Source: JAZDJP01 sp043803805 (GTDB taxonomy: Bacteria; Planctomycetota; JAZDJP01). From it: a stretch of 29,124 nt of DNA. The first letter of the stretch is position 1. Each line of letters begins with the position of its first letter. Location: NCBI GenBank assembly GCA_043803805.1, contig JAZDJP010000048.1, positions 1 through 29,124 on the forward strand. Reading direction: 5' to 3'. The translations under genes and the position numbers were made by a program. Shown in pieces: positions 1 through 7,493 of the stretch. The notes beneath the pieces were generated by a model that saw nothing but the letters and a program-made list of their open reading frames with translations, had not been told where the DNA came from and did not search any database.

Positions 1-96
1 CGATCCCGACATCACTACGAGGCGCGTCGATGGTTGAAATTGATTTCTCACAATGCGTCTCGTGTCCTTAACGGGCAACTTGGCCTCTCGGAAGAA

Positions 97-1002
97 TCAC
101 TGGCCCACTTCCGTCTGGCCGCTTGAACTGGAGCAAGGCACTACGAGTTTCACCGGGGCATGGGACACCTTGTACCAAATGAGGATTTGCTCGCAGAGCA
201 ACCGTTCCCGGGGTTTCCCGCGTTCCATCACGGTGGCGTGTCGCCACGACCTCACCCGACGCGCCATTTTCTCCGGCGTCGGCAGACGGGCGCCCTTTTT
301 GCGCGTGGCACCGCGCTGATGCGGGCGACGTGCGGGGGGAAGGTCGAACACGGCCGCATCCCGGCGCATACGGCTGATGAATCTCACGGGAAGCCCCTTC
401 CCCGCCAACGACGCGTAAAATCCGTCCGCCGCGAGGGAAAACCGGCGGAGCGGACACCACCGCGTCATTTCGTTCACCGCGGCGATCGCCAATTCCATGA
501 GGCTGGGGCCGCCCTTGCGATGCACCTTCAGATGGACGGGAATGGCGATCGGCTCCCCGCCCCAACGCGGATCGACCCGGATCGCCAGTACCACGAGGTT
601 CAATCCCCACGCATGCACCACATGCGTGGCGGTCGATCGGACGGCGTCCCGCCACCAACCGGCCCCGTTCACCTTTCGCCCGGTCCGGTGATACACCGTG
701 TCGTCCAGAATCAGATGAATCACACCATCCTTGGTCAGATGGTTCACCACCCAAACGGCCCATGTCTGCCAGAGATCCTCCGTCTTCCACGACGCACGGG
801 AGAAAAAACGGTGATAGGCGTCGTGCGCGCGAAGTTGCCGATCCCGAACAAACCAGAAAATGCCGCAGACGGTTCGCCGACCGGTGGCGAGCACCCACGC
901 CGTCAGAAAATTCGAGAAAATCCCCGCCGTCGGTTTCGTGAACACGTCGGAGAAGTTCAAGAGAAGCGATTCCCATGCCGATACCTTGATTGTCGGTTTC
1001 AC
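97..1002 (-). CDS. DDE superfamily transposase, C-terminally truncated
   Basis: Transposase of the RNase H-like DDE type (IS4/IS701-like), 301 aa. The family pattern is clear: an N-terminal helical region ending in YHRFFSRASW, a first-aspartate block LILDDTVYHRTG (about residues 117-128), then a second-aspartate block FSLAADGFYASL followed by a RMRRDAAVFDLPP segment. It ends in SGQTEVGQ, just where the family normally enters an FF(S/T)TD strand before the last catalytic glutamate. That glutamate is absent. The reading frame stays open for 32 codons past the TGA to the window edge but does not look like the missing domain. GTG is chosen as start because GGAGG lies 7 nt upstream. Most family members are near 400 aa, so this is probably an inactive insertion-sequence remnant. 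Exact IS family is not certain. Confidence 0.8.
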   Translation of the reverse strand: MKPTIKVSAWESLLLNFSDVFTKPTAGIFSNFLTAWVLATGRRTVCGIFWFVRDRQLRAHDAYHRFFSRASWKTEDLWQTWAVWVVNHLTKDGVIHLILDDTVYHRTGRKVNGAGWWRDAVRSTATHVVHAWGLNLVVLAIRVDPRWGGEPIAIPVHLKVHRKGGPSLMELAIAAVNEMTRWCPLRRFSLAADGFYASLAGKGLPVRFISRMRRDAAVFDLPPARRPHQRGATRKKGARLPTPEKMARRVRSWRHATVMERGKPRERLLCEQILIWYKVSHAPVKLVVPCSSSSGQTEVGQ

Positions 1003-1054
1003 GCCGATCCTCCGATAGGTGTTGGCTCAACACCCACCGATTCGTTGGATCGGC
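1003..1054 (-). promoter_or_regulatory. Hairpin sequestering the transposase ribosome site
   Basis: GCCGATCC (1003-1010) is the exact reverse complement of GGATCGGC (1047-1054). An inner perfect 7-bp stem, GGTGTTG/CAACACC (1018-1024 and 1028-1034), has a 3-nt loop. Read on the minus strand, the proximal arm contains the GGAGG ribosome site and abuts the GTG start of the transposase. Folding would therefore mask translation. On the plus strand the hairpin is followed by TTTTTCTTT (1057-1065), so it could also stop transcription towards the aldolase gene. The remaining gap to 1288 holds nothing else I recognise. Confidence 0.6.
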
Positions 1055-1288
1055 GCTTTTTCTTTACCTCAAAATGTGCGAAAGTTCACAACTTCCAAGG
1101 CCGCCGTAAATAGAGGGTCCGTCCATCCATCCCAGTCGGCTCCCTCACAAGGCACGCTGCCCTTCCGAGGAGATCGACCGGCCAATACGTTAGCGACAGG
1201 CCCATCGTGAATTGCCCTTGACTTCGTTTCCCCCGCCGGGGACACTGTTTCCTCGTTTGACAAACCATTTTAACATCGGGAGGAAGCC

Positions 1289-2296
1289 ATGCCGCTGGTG
1301 ACCATGAAACAGGTGCTCGACGAGGCCGAGAAGAAGGCCTACGGCGTCGGGGCGTTCAACGTCAACAACATGGAGCAGATCCAGGCCATCATGGCCGCCG
1401 CGAAAGAGACGAAAAGCCCCGTCATCATCCAGGCCTCGCGCGGGGCGCTCAAGTATTCCAACATGATTTACCTCAAGAAGCTCATGGAGGCGGCGGTCAT
1501 CGAGAACCCGGAGATCCCGGTGGTTCTGCATCTCGATCACGGGAACAGCCTCAAGACCTGTCAGGAGGCCATCGCGCTCGGGTTCACGTCGGTCATGATT
1601 GACGGGTCGCTTCTCGAAGACGGCAAGACCGCCTCCGAGTACGGCTACAACCGCGACGTCACGGCCTCGGTGGTTGAGTTCGCCCACAAGCAGGGTGTCA
1701 CGGTCGAGGGGGAGATCGGGACGCTCGGCGGCATCGAGGACGGCGTCGGCTCCGGGAAGATCCACCTCACCGAGCCCGATCAGGCCGAGAAATTCTGCAA
1801 GGAGACGGGACTCGACGCGCTGGCGCTGGCCATCGGGACCTCCCACGGAGCGTATAAATTCAAGGCCGAGCCGAAACTCGCGATGGACATCATCACGGAC
1901 GTGAAACGGCGCGTCCCGAACATCCGCCTCGTCATGCACGGTTCGTCCAGCGTACCGAAGGAACTTGTGGACCTCGTCAATAAATACGGCGGAAAGATGC
2001 CGAACGCCAAGGGCGTGCCCATCGTCCAGATCCAGGAGGGCATCCGCCGGGGCATTCGCAAGATCAACGTGGACACCGACGGACGCCTCGCCATCACGGC
2101 GGCCATCCGGAAGGTGTTCGCCGAGACACCGGAAAAATTCGACCCGCGGGATTACCTTGCCCCGGCGCGCGAGGCCCTCAAGGCCGTCGTCGCGTCCAAG
2201 ATGAAGGACTTCGGCCAGGCGAGCCACGCCGGCGACTACACGCCGATGACTCTCGAGGAAATGAAGAAGACCTACGGCGCGAAGAAGGCCTGCTGA
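1289..2296 (+). CDS. fba: Class II fructose-1,6-bisphosphate aldolase
   Basis: Zinc-dependent aldolase of glycolysis and gluconeogenesis that interconverts fructose-1,6-bisphosphate with dihydroxyacetone phosphate and glyceraldehyde-3-phosphate in the cytosol. The 335-aa protein has every class II landmark. HLDHG (81-85) supplies the catalytic Asp83 and zinc ligand His84, followed by the EGEIGTLGG loop (140-148), GTSHGAYK (183-190) with His186, VMHGSSS (215-221) with His217, and the phosphate-binding NVDTD (260-264). Length and sequence fit the longer type IIB group. The start follows a strong GGGAGGA ribosome site at spacing 5-6. A possible weak promoter is TTGACT at 1218 with GACACT 17 bp on. 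A small membrane ORF follows 11 bp after the stop. Confidence 0.97.
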   Translation: MPLVTMKQVLDEAEKKAYGVGAFNVNNMEQIQAIMAAAKETKSPVIIQASRGALKYSNMIYLKKLMEAAVIENPEIPVVLHLDHGNSLKTCQEAIALGFTSVMIDGSLLEDGKTASEYGYNRDVTASVVEFAHKQGVTVEGEIGTLGGIEDGVGSGKIHLTEPDQAEKFCKETGLDALALAIGTSHGAYKFKAEPKLAMDIITDVKRRVPNIRLVMHGSSSVPKELVDLVNKYGGKMPNAKGVPIVQIQEGIRRGIRKINVDTDGRLAITAAIRKVFAETPEKFDPRDYLAPAREALKAVVASKMKDFGQASHAGDYTPMTLEEMKKTYGAKKAC

Positions 2297-2307
2297 CCGG
2301 GGACGCC

Positions 2308-2688
2308 GTGATCACGCCGGAACGGATCATCGGCGGGAGGCGGTGTGTTTCGACCACGCCGACCACGGTCTTCTGTCTGTTGTTCATTGTCCTCTTCGCC
2401 ATCGGCATCACCGCCGCAATCTATTCGGTGATATCGGTATCCCCGGTGAGCCAGCCGGGTTATACGATGCGAATGAGGAGCCCACAAGGTTATGCCAATA
2501 ACCGACTTTTTTATCTCGCTGTCGGCTCAATCTTGCTGGCATGCGCGCCTGGATTTGCGGGACTGACGGGACTGGATCGCCTGAAAAAGAAATATGGCCT
2601 TCGAAGCCGACAAATACGTTTCTTCGCATGGGTTGCATTTGGGACCGATGATCCGGGGGCGCAGGCTACCGGCCTCACCGGGCGTTGA
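2308..2688 (+). CDS. Hypothetical two-span membrane protein
   Basis: Unrecognised 126-aa protein starting at a GTG 11 bp after the aldolase stop, so probably co-transcribed. There are two clear hydrophobic stretches, about residues 20-42 (starting TVFCLLFIVLF) and 67-89 (starting RLFYLAVGSIL), joined by a short polar loop. A basic segment (KKKYGLRSRQIR) follows the second span and suggests it faces the cytoplasm. GGGGA 6 nt before the GTG could serve as ribosome site. No functional motif is visible. The C-terminal tail, rich in Gly, Thr and Asp, may be poorly constrained. It could also be a chance ORF. Confidence 0.5.
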   Translation: MITPERIIGGRRCVSTTPTTVFCLLFIVLFAIGITAAIYSVISVSPVSQPGYTMRMRSPQGYANNRLFYLAVGSILLACAPGFAGLTGLDRLKKKYGLRSRQIRFFAWVAFGTDDPGAQATGLTGR

Positions 2689-2767
2689 AGTTCACCTGTC
2701 CACAACGGACTGCAGATAGTTGCCGATGGTTTGGGGCATTGGTAATTAGGATCGACAACGAAAACCC

Positions 2768-2863
2768 CGCTCATGGTGAGCCCGTCGAACCATGAGCGAA
2801 GCGATTGGCTCATCCTTCGACCCCGTGACGAAGACGTACGGGGCAGGCAGGCTCAGGATGAGC
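2768..2863. repeat. Paired inverted-repeat hairpins between convergent genes
   Basis: Two adjacent palindromic units lie between convergent genes. Unit 1: CGCTCATGG (2768-2776) pairs perfectly with CCATGAGCG (2790-2798) around a 13-nt loop. Unit 2: GCTCATCCT (2808-2816) pairs with AGGATGAGC (2855-2863). T-rich tracts lie outward on both strands: TTTTATT after unit 2 on plus, and GGGGTTTTC after unit 1 on minus. The pair could thus act as terminators for both the aldolase operon and the response regulator. The stems and the TTCGAC/GTCGAA loop sequences resemble a dispersed repeat seen in many bacterial genomes. Unit 2 carries an extra nested hairpin in its loop. Confidence 0.6.
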
Positions 2864-2896
2864 GGTTTTATTCGTTCGTGAATTGCCCTTACGACT

Positions 2897-4273
2897 TCAC
2901 CCCTCCTCCGGAAGATTCCCCTCCATGCCGTACTTTTTCATCTTCTCCCAGAGGTTTTTCCGGCTGATGCCGAGGAGATCGGCGGCCTTCGTGCGGCTGT
3001 CGCCGGCGCGGGCCAGCGCGGCGCGGATGACCTCCGTCTCGGCGCGGGCCACGGCATCGGCCAGGGAGGGAACGCCCCCGGCGGCGGCCGTCCCCGGGGC
3101 GGCGGGCACGGCCGCCGGGAAATCGAGCGTGATCACGGCGGGTTTCCCGGGGACGTCCGGCGGACCCGCCAGGACGATCGCCCGCTCGATGGCGTGCTCG
3201 AGCTCCCGGACGTTTCCCGGCCAGGGGTATTCCATCATCCGGCGGCGACTCTCCGCGGAAAGGACATACGCCCCCCCCTTCCCGTGCTTGACCAGAAAGT
3301 GCGCCGCCAATACCGGGATATCCTCCCGGCGCTCCCGCAGGGACGGCAACGTCACATTCACCACGTTCAACCGGTAAAAAAGATCTTCGCGGAACGCCTT
3401 CGCCTCGACCGCGGCCCGCAGGGATTTCTTCGTGGCGGCGACGACACGGATGTCCACTTTAAGCGTCTTCGTCCCGCCAACCCGTTCGAACTCCCGTTCC
3501 TGAAGCACCCGGAGGAGTTTCACCTGGATGGCCGCCGGGATGTCATCCACATCGTCCAGAAACAACGTCCCGCCGTCGGCCTGCTCGAACCGTCCGGCGC
3601 GCTCCCGGATCGCGTCCGTGAAGGCGCCCTTTTCGTGGCCGAAGAGTTCACTCGCGAGCAGCGTCTCGGGAAGGGCCGCGCAACTGACCGCCACGAGAGG
3701 CTTGTCCCGCCGGGGGCTCCGGCGGTGGATCGCCTCGGCGACGAGTTCCTTGCCCGTCCCGCTTTCCCCCTCGACGAGCACCGTGGCGTCCGTCCCGGCC
3801 ACCTGCTCGATGAGACGGAAGACCTTCTGCATGGCGGGACAACCGCCCACCAAGCGCTCGAAACGCGCCTCCCCGCCCAGGGCCTCCCGGAGACGCCGGT
3901 TCTCGTCCTCGAGGGCCCGCACCCGCGCCACCTTCCCCAGACGCAAAAGCACTTCCTCGTTGTAAAAGGGTTTCAGCAGGTAATCCGCGGCGCCGGCCTT
4001 CATGGCGGCCACGGCGCTTTCCACCGATCCGTGACCCGTGATGACGAGGACCTCCGCGCCGGGACTTTTCTCCCGGACGTCGGGAAGGAGTTCGAGCCCG
4101 TCGCCGTCGGGCAACCGCAGGTCCGTGACGACGGCGTCCACCGCCTCCGACGCGAGGACGCTCCGGGCCTCCCGGAGATTCTCGGCGACGGCGACCTCGT
4201 GGCCCGCCCGGCGCAGGTCATCCCCGAGAGTCACCCGGATGGTCTTTTCGTCGTCAACAAGGAGAACCTTCAT
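2897..4273 (-). CDS. NtrC-family sigma-54 response regulator (orphan)
   Basis: Two-component transcriptional activator of sigma-54 promoters, 458 aa in three domains. The receiver domain is residues 1-118, with acidic pocket DDE (7-9), phospho-acceptor Asp51 in VVTDLRLPD and Lys101 in LLKPF. The AAA+ ATPase is about 138-370, with Walker A GESGTGKE (169-176), sigma-54 contact loop GAFTDA (216-221), Walker B GGTLFLDD (234-241) and REDLFYRLNV. A Fis-type helix-turn-helix lies at the end (TKAADLLGISRKNLWEKMKKYG). The GAFTGA loop has Asp at the fifth position and Walker B ends DD rather than DE. No histidine kinase gene is adjacent. The MKVLLVDDE start is preferred over an ATG 9 nt upstream because that ATG lies inside a -10 box. 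Target genes are unknown. Confidence 0.93.
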   Translation of the reverse strand: MKVLLVDDEKTIRVTLGDDLRRAGHEVAVAENLREARSVLASEAVDAVVTDLRLPDGDGLELLPDVREKSPGAEVLVITGHGSVESAVAAMKAGAADYLLKPFYNEEVLLRLGKVARVRALEDENRRLREALGGEARFERLVGGCPAMQKVFRLIEQVAGTDATVLVEGESGTGKELVAEAIHRRSPRRDKPLVAVSCAALPETLLASELFGHEKGAFTDAIRERAGRFEQADGGTLFLDDVDDIPAAIQVKLLRVLQEREFERVGGTKTLKVDIRVVAATKKSLRAAVEAKAFREDLFYRLNVVNVTLPSLRERREDIPVLAAHFLVKHGKGGAYVLSAESRRRMMEYPWPGNVRELEHAIERAIVLAGPPDVPGKPAVITLDFPAAVPAAPGTAAAGGVPSLADAVARAETEVIRAALARAGDSRTKAADLLGISRKNLWEKMKKYGMEGNLPEEG

Positions 4274-4280
4274 GCCGGGC

Positions 4281-4309
4281 ATTCTACCACGCGGGACGAA
4301 GGAAGTGAA
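4281..4309 (-). promoter_or_regulatory. Leaderless promoter of the response regulator
   Basis: On the minus strand TTCACT (4309-4304), a 17-bp spacer and TAGAAT (4286-4281) form a plausible sigma-70 promoter. The -10 box ends 7 nt before the ATG at 4273, so transcription would begin at or beside the start codon. There is no Shine-Dalgarno-like sequence here, which fits a leaderless mRNA. The -35 match is only moderate. Confidence 0.45.
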
Positions 4310-4384
4310 CCGGGGAAACGATCCGGGGCGACGGAACGCCTTCCCCCCCATCGGCGATTCGATCCCGGCCAGGAGCCGTGAAAT

Positions 4385-4517
4385 AATAAATACTTCACCG
4401 AGGGACGGTGAGGCGCCTCGCCGGCAAGGCGCGAGGAGGGCGCGTACCAAGAGGTACGCAACCGACGAGCAACGCAGCCGGAGAGGATGCATCGCCGTCC
4501 CGAATGAAGCATTTATT
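4385..4517. mobile_element. MITE-like structured element with terminal inverted repeats
   Basis: Imperfect terminal inverted repeats bound the element. The left end is 4385-4408 (starts AATAAATACTTCA, ends GGGACGG). The right end is 4495-4517, whose complement starts AATAAATGCTTCA and ends GGGACGG, with about four mismatches and one indel. Inside are two perfect hairpins: CCTCGC/GCGAGG (4416-4421 and 4431-4436) and GCGTACC/GGTACGC with an AAGA loop (4442-4459). The element has no coding capacity and lies between the sigma-factor fusion gene and the response regulator. The layout fits a miniature inverted-repeat element or a structured intergenic repeat. I see no second copy in this window and no obvious target-site duplication. 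Confidence 0.55.
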
Positions 4518-4530
4518 GTTGAACGGCGAC

Positions 4531-6870
4531 TCAGGGGGAATTTTCCACCACCACCGTCACCGGGTTGCTGATCAGTCGGCCGGCCACCGCGCGGACGGTG
4601 TAGACGCCGGGGTGGGCGAAGGCTGTCCCCGGGAACATGCCTTGCGGCGTCTGCTGGGTCGTCGAGCCGGCAAGAGGGAGTCGCTTGGGGGTTCCGGCTT
4701 CGAGTCTTTCAGGAGCGAATATCGGCTGGCCGGAGCCATCAGGGCCGGTTATCAGGAGGAACAAGTCGGTGTGCCAGAACATGTCCTTGCCGAGGGCACA
4801 GGTCAACTCAGGAACTTCCTTGACGCCCTCGGCCAGCCTCGCCGCCACCCAAAGCTCCGGGGCCTTGCCGGGGGGGATGGTCATCTTCATGGGGTCGATA
4901 TCGCGTGTCTCGCGCAACGGATCCTTGGTGCCCAAGAGCACCTCCACTCTCCGCGTCGCCGGGCCGACCCGGCGGGAGCCGCATTTCATGCAGATCCCGC
5001 TCCCGGCGGCGCAGGCCGCGCACAACCTGGCCGGGAAGGCCGGCCGCGAGTCCTTCCGGCCGCAGGCCTCGCAGGTGCTCGGCGGCGGCGACCCCGCGGG
5101 CATGTTGTTGCCGAACTTGTACTCTGGCTTGCCGATGCACCACGGGCATACCCGCCTGGCGGCGGTGAACTGCCACCCCGGCGCCAGGGCAACGCGGACG
5201 GCCTTCTCGCGCTCGGGGGACCACAAGACCGCCCCCGAGCCGTGTTCGCCTCCGCAGAAAATGACCTTGTCGCCCTTCTTGAACCGCGGCTGGGGCTGGT
5301 CCTTGCCCCAAACACTTATCGACAAAGGCTGCCGGTACGCTTTGTTACCGGCGTAGAGTTCCCTCTCCACTTCGACCGCGACGCATTCCCGCCAGAGTCC
5401 CGCAGGCCATGAAGCAGGCGGGGCATTGGACGGCAGAGCCTCACCGGGAGCTTTGACAGTACATTCGGTCACGGTGCCCACACCGGCGGCCCACGCGCCG
5501 GGGACAACCTTCAGGAATTCGCCAAGTTCCTTGTCCTCGGCAGGCTTGAACGGCACCCGGGCGACCTCCTTGCCGTTCTCGTAGAAGACCACCGGCAGGT
5601 CGCGGCGGAGGCAGACAACGAGGTCGAACGGGCGGCTGATCTGCGACTGTTCCTGCGGCAGGCGCCGGAACTCGAGCTCGACATGCACCTCACCGTGTTC
5701 GACCTTGACCCGCGAGACCCTGCAATCAGCGGCGAGCTCGACGCGGCCCTTGAACACCGCCAGAACCATTTCCTTCTGGAAGTCAATCTTAAGCGAGTCT
5801 GTCCACTCTTGACGCGCCTCGGCCGGCTTCATGACGCCGTATCCGAACTGGAGTTTGTCAGCAATCTGCATCAGGACGGCCTCCCGGCTCCGCGCCACCA
5901 CGAAGTCCGGTTTGTCAGAGACCAACCGGGTTGGCGCCTTGACCTCCAACCGACGGAACTCCAAGACCTCCTCGTTGTCCGGCCCGACCACCGGGATCTG
6001 CACTGCCGGCTCCGGCTCCGGCTTCGCCGCCGCCCCGACCGCCTGATGAATCACCGGCACGGCCGTCCCGACCGCCGCCGCCGCGCAAACCACCGCCGCC
6101 GCGAGTTTGATTTTCGCCCAGAACATCGTTTTCATGATGGCCTCCGCCAATTGCAGGAGCGCCGCATGCTGCGCCCCTACGGCCCCTACGATTGCCAAAC
6201 CTGACGCGCGTGTCCCGGCCAGGGCCAGATTTCCCCCCGCGGCCAGCAGAAACGCCGGGCACGCCGCCTCCGCCGCGCGCTCCGCGAGAAGCCCCGCCAG
6301 CCCCGCCACTGAAAGCACAATTCCCCGGCGGGCGAGCATCCCCCGCAAACGCACGAGCGCCTGCCGGACCCGCCCGTTCACCGTCCCCTCCGGAACCCCG
6401 AGCAACCGCGCCACCTCAATCTGGGGCCGCCCCTCCAGGTAATGCATCACCACCGCCGCGCGCTCGCCGGCCGGCAGGCGTTCGACCGCCGCGTCGAGAT
6501 GGGGCCGTACGTCATCCCACACCGATTCGTTCCCGGCATCGCGGGCGCAAACATTCATGGCGGCCGCCTCCTGCTCCTTTTGTTTCCGTCGCACCTCCTC
6601 CCGCCGGACGCACAGGGCCGCGTTCACGGCGACGCGGTGGAGGTAGGCCGCGAGATTGCCCCGGACCACTCCCGACTTCCGGGCGAGAACGATGAACACC
6701 GCCTGGGCGGCGTCCTCCGCGGCAGAGGCATCCTCCAGCACCCGCTGGCACGTCCGGTGGACCGCCCCGCCGTGGCGGCGGACCATCTCCTCGAAGACCG
6801 GGACCGCCTCCGGCCCCCCGGCCGCGTGCGCCGCGAGAAGTTCCGCGTCGGTCCGATGCTCCAACGGCAT
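4531..6870 (-). CDS. ECF sigma factor fused to membrane and Cys-rich sensor-like domains
   Basis: A 779-aa fusion. Residues 1-182 are a complete ECF sigma factor: region 2 includes the AEDAAQAVFIVLARKSG stretch (about 51-67), and region 4 has LPAGERAAVVMHYLEGRPQ and a helix-turn-helix ending GVPEGTVNGRVRQALVRLR. A hydrophobic patch (183-235) and a likely membrane span (about 251-275) follow. Residues about 345-440 resemble the PrcB C-terminal fold (DFQKEMVLAVFKG, then PFDLVVCLRRDLPVVFY). Next come four CxxC pairs, CPWC 575, CEAC 600, CAAC 617 and CMKC 627, enough for two zinc sites, and a terminal beta-rich segment (PGVYTVRAVAG...VTVVVEN). ECF factors with C-terminal extensions are known in Planctomycetota-like bacteria. 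No anti-sigma gene is adjacent, so the extension may do that job. ATG is preceded by GGAGG. What it senses is unknown. Confidence 0.85.
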   Translation of the reverse strand: MPLEHRTDAELLAAHAAGGPEAVPVFEEMVRRHGGAVHRTCQRVLEDASAAEDAAQAVFIVLARKSGVVRGNLAAYLHRVAVNAALCVRREEVRRKQKEQEAAAMNVCARDAGNESVWDDVRPHLDAAVERLPAGERAAVVMHYLEGRPQIEVARLLGVPEGTVNGRVRQALVRLRGMLARRGIVLSVAGLAGLLAERAAEAACPAFLLAAGGNLALAGTRASGLAIVGAVGAQHAALLQLAEAIMKTMFWAKIKLAAAVVCAAAAVGTAVPVIHQAVGAAAKPEPEPAVQIPVVGPDNEEVLEFRRLEVKAPTRLVSDKPDFVVARSREAVLMQIADKLQFGYGVMKPAEARQEWTDSLKIDFQKEMVLAVFKGRVELAADCRVSRVKVEHGEVHVELEFRRLPQEQSQISRPFDLVVCLRRDLPVVFYENGKEVARVPFKPAEDKELGEFLKVVPGAWAAGVGTVTECTVKAPGEALPSNAPPASWPAGLWRECVAVEVERELYAGNKAYRQPLSISVWGKDQPQPRFKKGDKVIFCGGEHGSGAVLWSPEREKAVRVALAPGWQFTAARRVCPWCIGKPEYKFGNNMPAGSPPPSTCEACGRKDSRPAFPARLCAACAAGSGICMKCGSRRVGPATRRVEVLLGTKDPLRETRDIDPMKMTIPPGKAPELWVAARLAEGVKEVPELTCALGKDMFWHTDLFLLITGPDGSGQPIFAPERLEAGTPKRLPLAGSTTQQTPQGMFPGTAFAHPGVYTVRAVAGRLISNPVTVVVENSP

Positions 6871-6951
6871 TTCACAACCTCCTCACCTTATTAGATGTGG
6901 ATCGGGGCCGCCGGATTGGCGGAATCTGGATAAAATTTCAAAAATCCGAAT

Positions 6952-7470
6952 CTATCGGGGAACCGCCCGCACCCCCCTGAGACGGTGCCCCTTCCCCACC
7001 GTCATGAGGCGTTTCAGCGCCCGGTTCCGGTTTTCGTGGGCCGCGACGACCTTCCCGAACAGAATCGGGCAGTCGCCGGGCCGGACAATTTTTACAAGGC
7101 GGCACTCGAAATTGGCCACCGCGTCGGCCAGAATCGGCGCCTTCACCTTCGCCGCCTTCTGCACCCCGAGCCCCGTCACGGCGAACTTGTCGAGATCGTG
7201 CCCATGATGTTCCCCGACGAAGAGCGTCTCCCGAGCCATCCGTTCGGAAGGGAACACTACCACAAACTCCCGGGTCTTCCGGATGTTCGCGTAGGTGAGC
7301 GCCCCGTCGTCAATGCCGATCATGAACATCACGGGATCGCCCGACGCCACCGCCACCCATCCCGCGGCCATGACGTTGTCGCGGCCCTCCCGGCTCCGCG
7401 TCGTGACGAGCACGACGGACTCCGGGTATTTCCTCACCATCGCCTTCGCCACCGGCGTTTTCTTCTGCAT
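6952..7470 (-). CDS. Flavin reductase family protein (FMN-binding split barrel)
   Basis: 172-aa protein of the flavin-reductase-like split-barrel family, which bind FMN and use NAD(P)H to reduce flavin or act as small flavoproteins. Typical features are YPESVVLVTTRSREGRDNVMAAGWV (starting near residue 15), the turn SGDPVMFMIGI (43-53), a Y-x-NIRKTREFVVVFPSE stretch (60-76), a DLDKF segment (92-96), and the late ECRLVKIVRPGDCPILFGKVVAAH strand pair. ATG at 7470 was chosen because a strong GGAGGT site precedes it by 5 nt; upstream in-frame codons belong to the nagA region. It starts 23 bp after the nagA stop and is probably co-transcribed. Substrate cannot be told from sequence. Confidence 0.88.
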   Translation of the reverse strand: MQKKTPVAKAMVRKYPESVVLVTTRSREGRDNVMAAGWVAVASGDPVMFMIGIDDGALTYANIRKTREFVVVFPSERMARETLFVGEHHGHDLDKFAVTGLGVQKAAKVKAPILADAVANFECRLVKIVRPGDCPILFGKVVAAHENRNRALKRLMTVGKGHRLRGVRAVPR

Positions 7471-7493
7471 CGCGGACCTCCTTTCATCCGTTG

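Noticed and set aside
1..99. Possible TGA readthrough or recoding extending the transposase to the window edge
   Set aside because: The 32 codons after the TGA stay open but lack the family's last catalytic block, and there is no recoding signal; truncation is simpler.
68..1033. 321-codon minus-strand frame overlapping the transposase
   Set aside because: It is a shifted frame of the same region. The DDE motifs are in the 97-1002 frame, which also has the ribosome site.
1190..2227. 345-codon minus-strand frame
   Set aside because: Antisense to the well-supported aldolase gene; composition typical of a GC-rich shadow.
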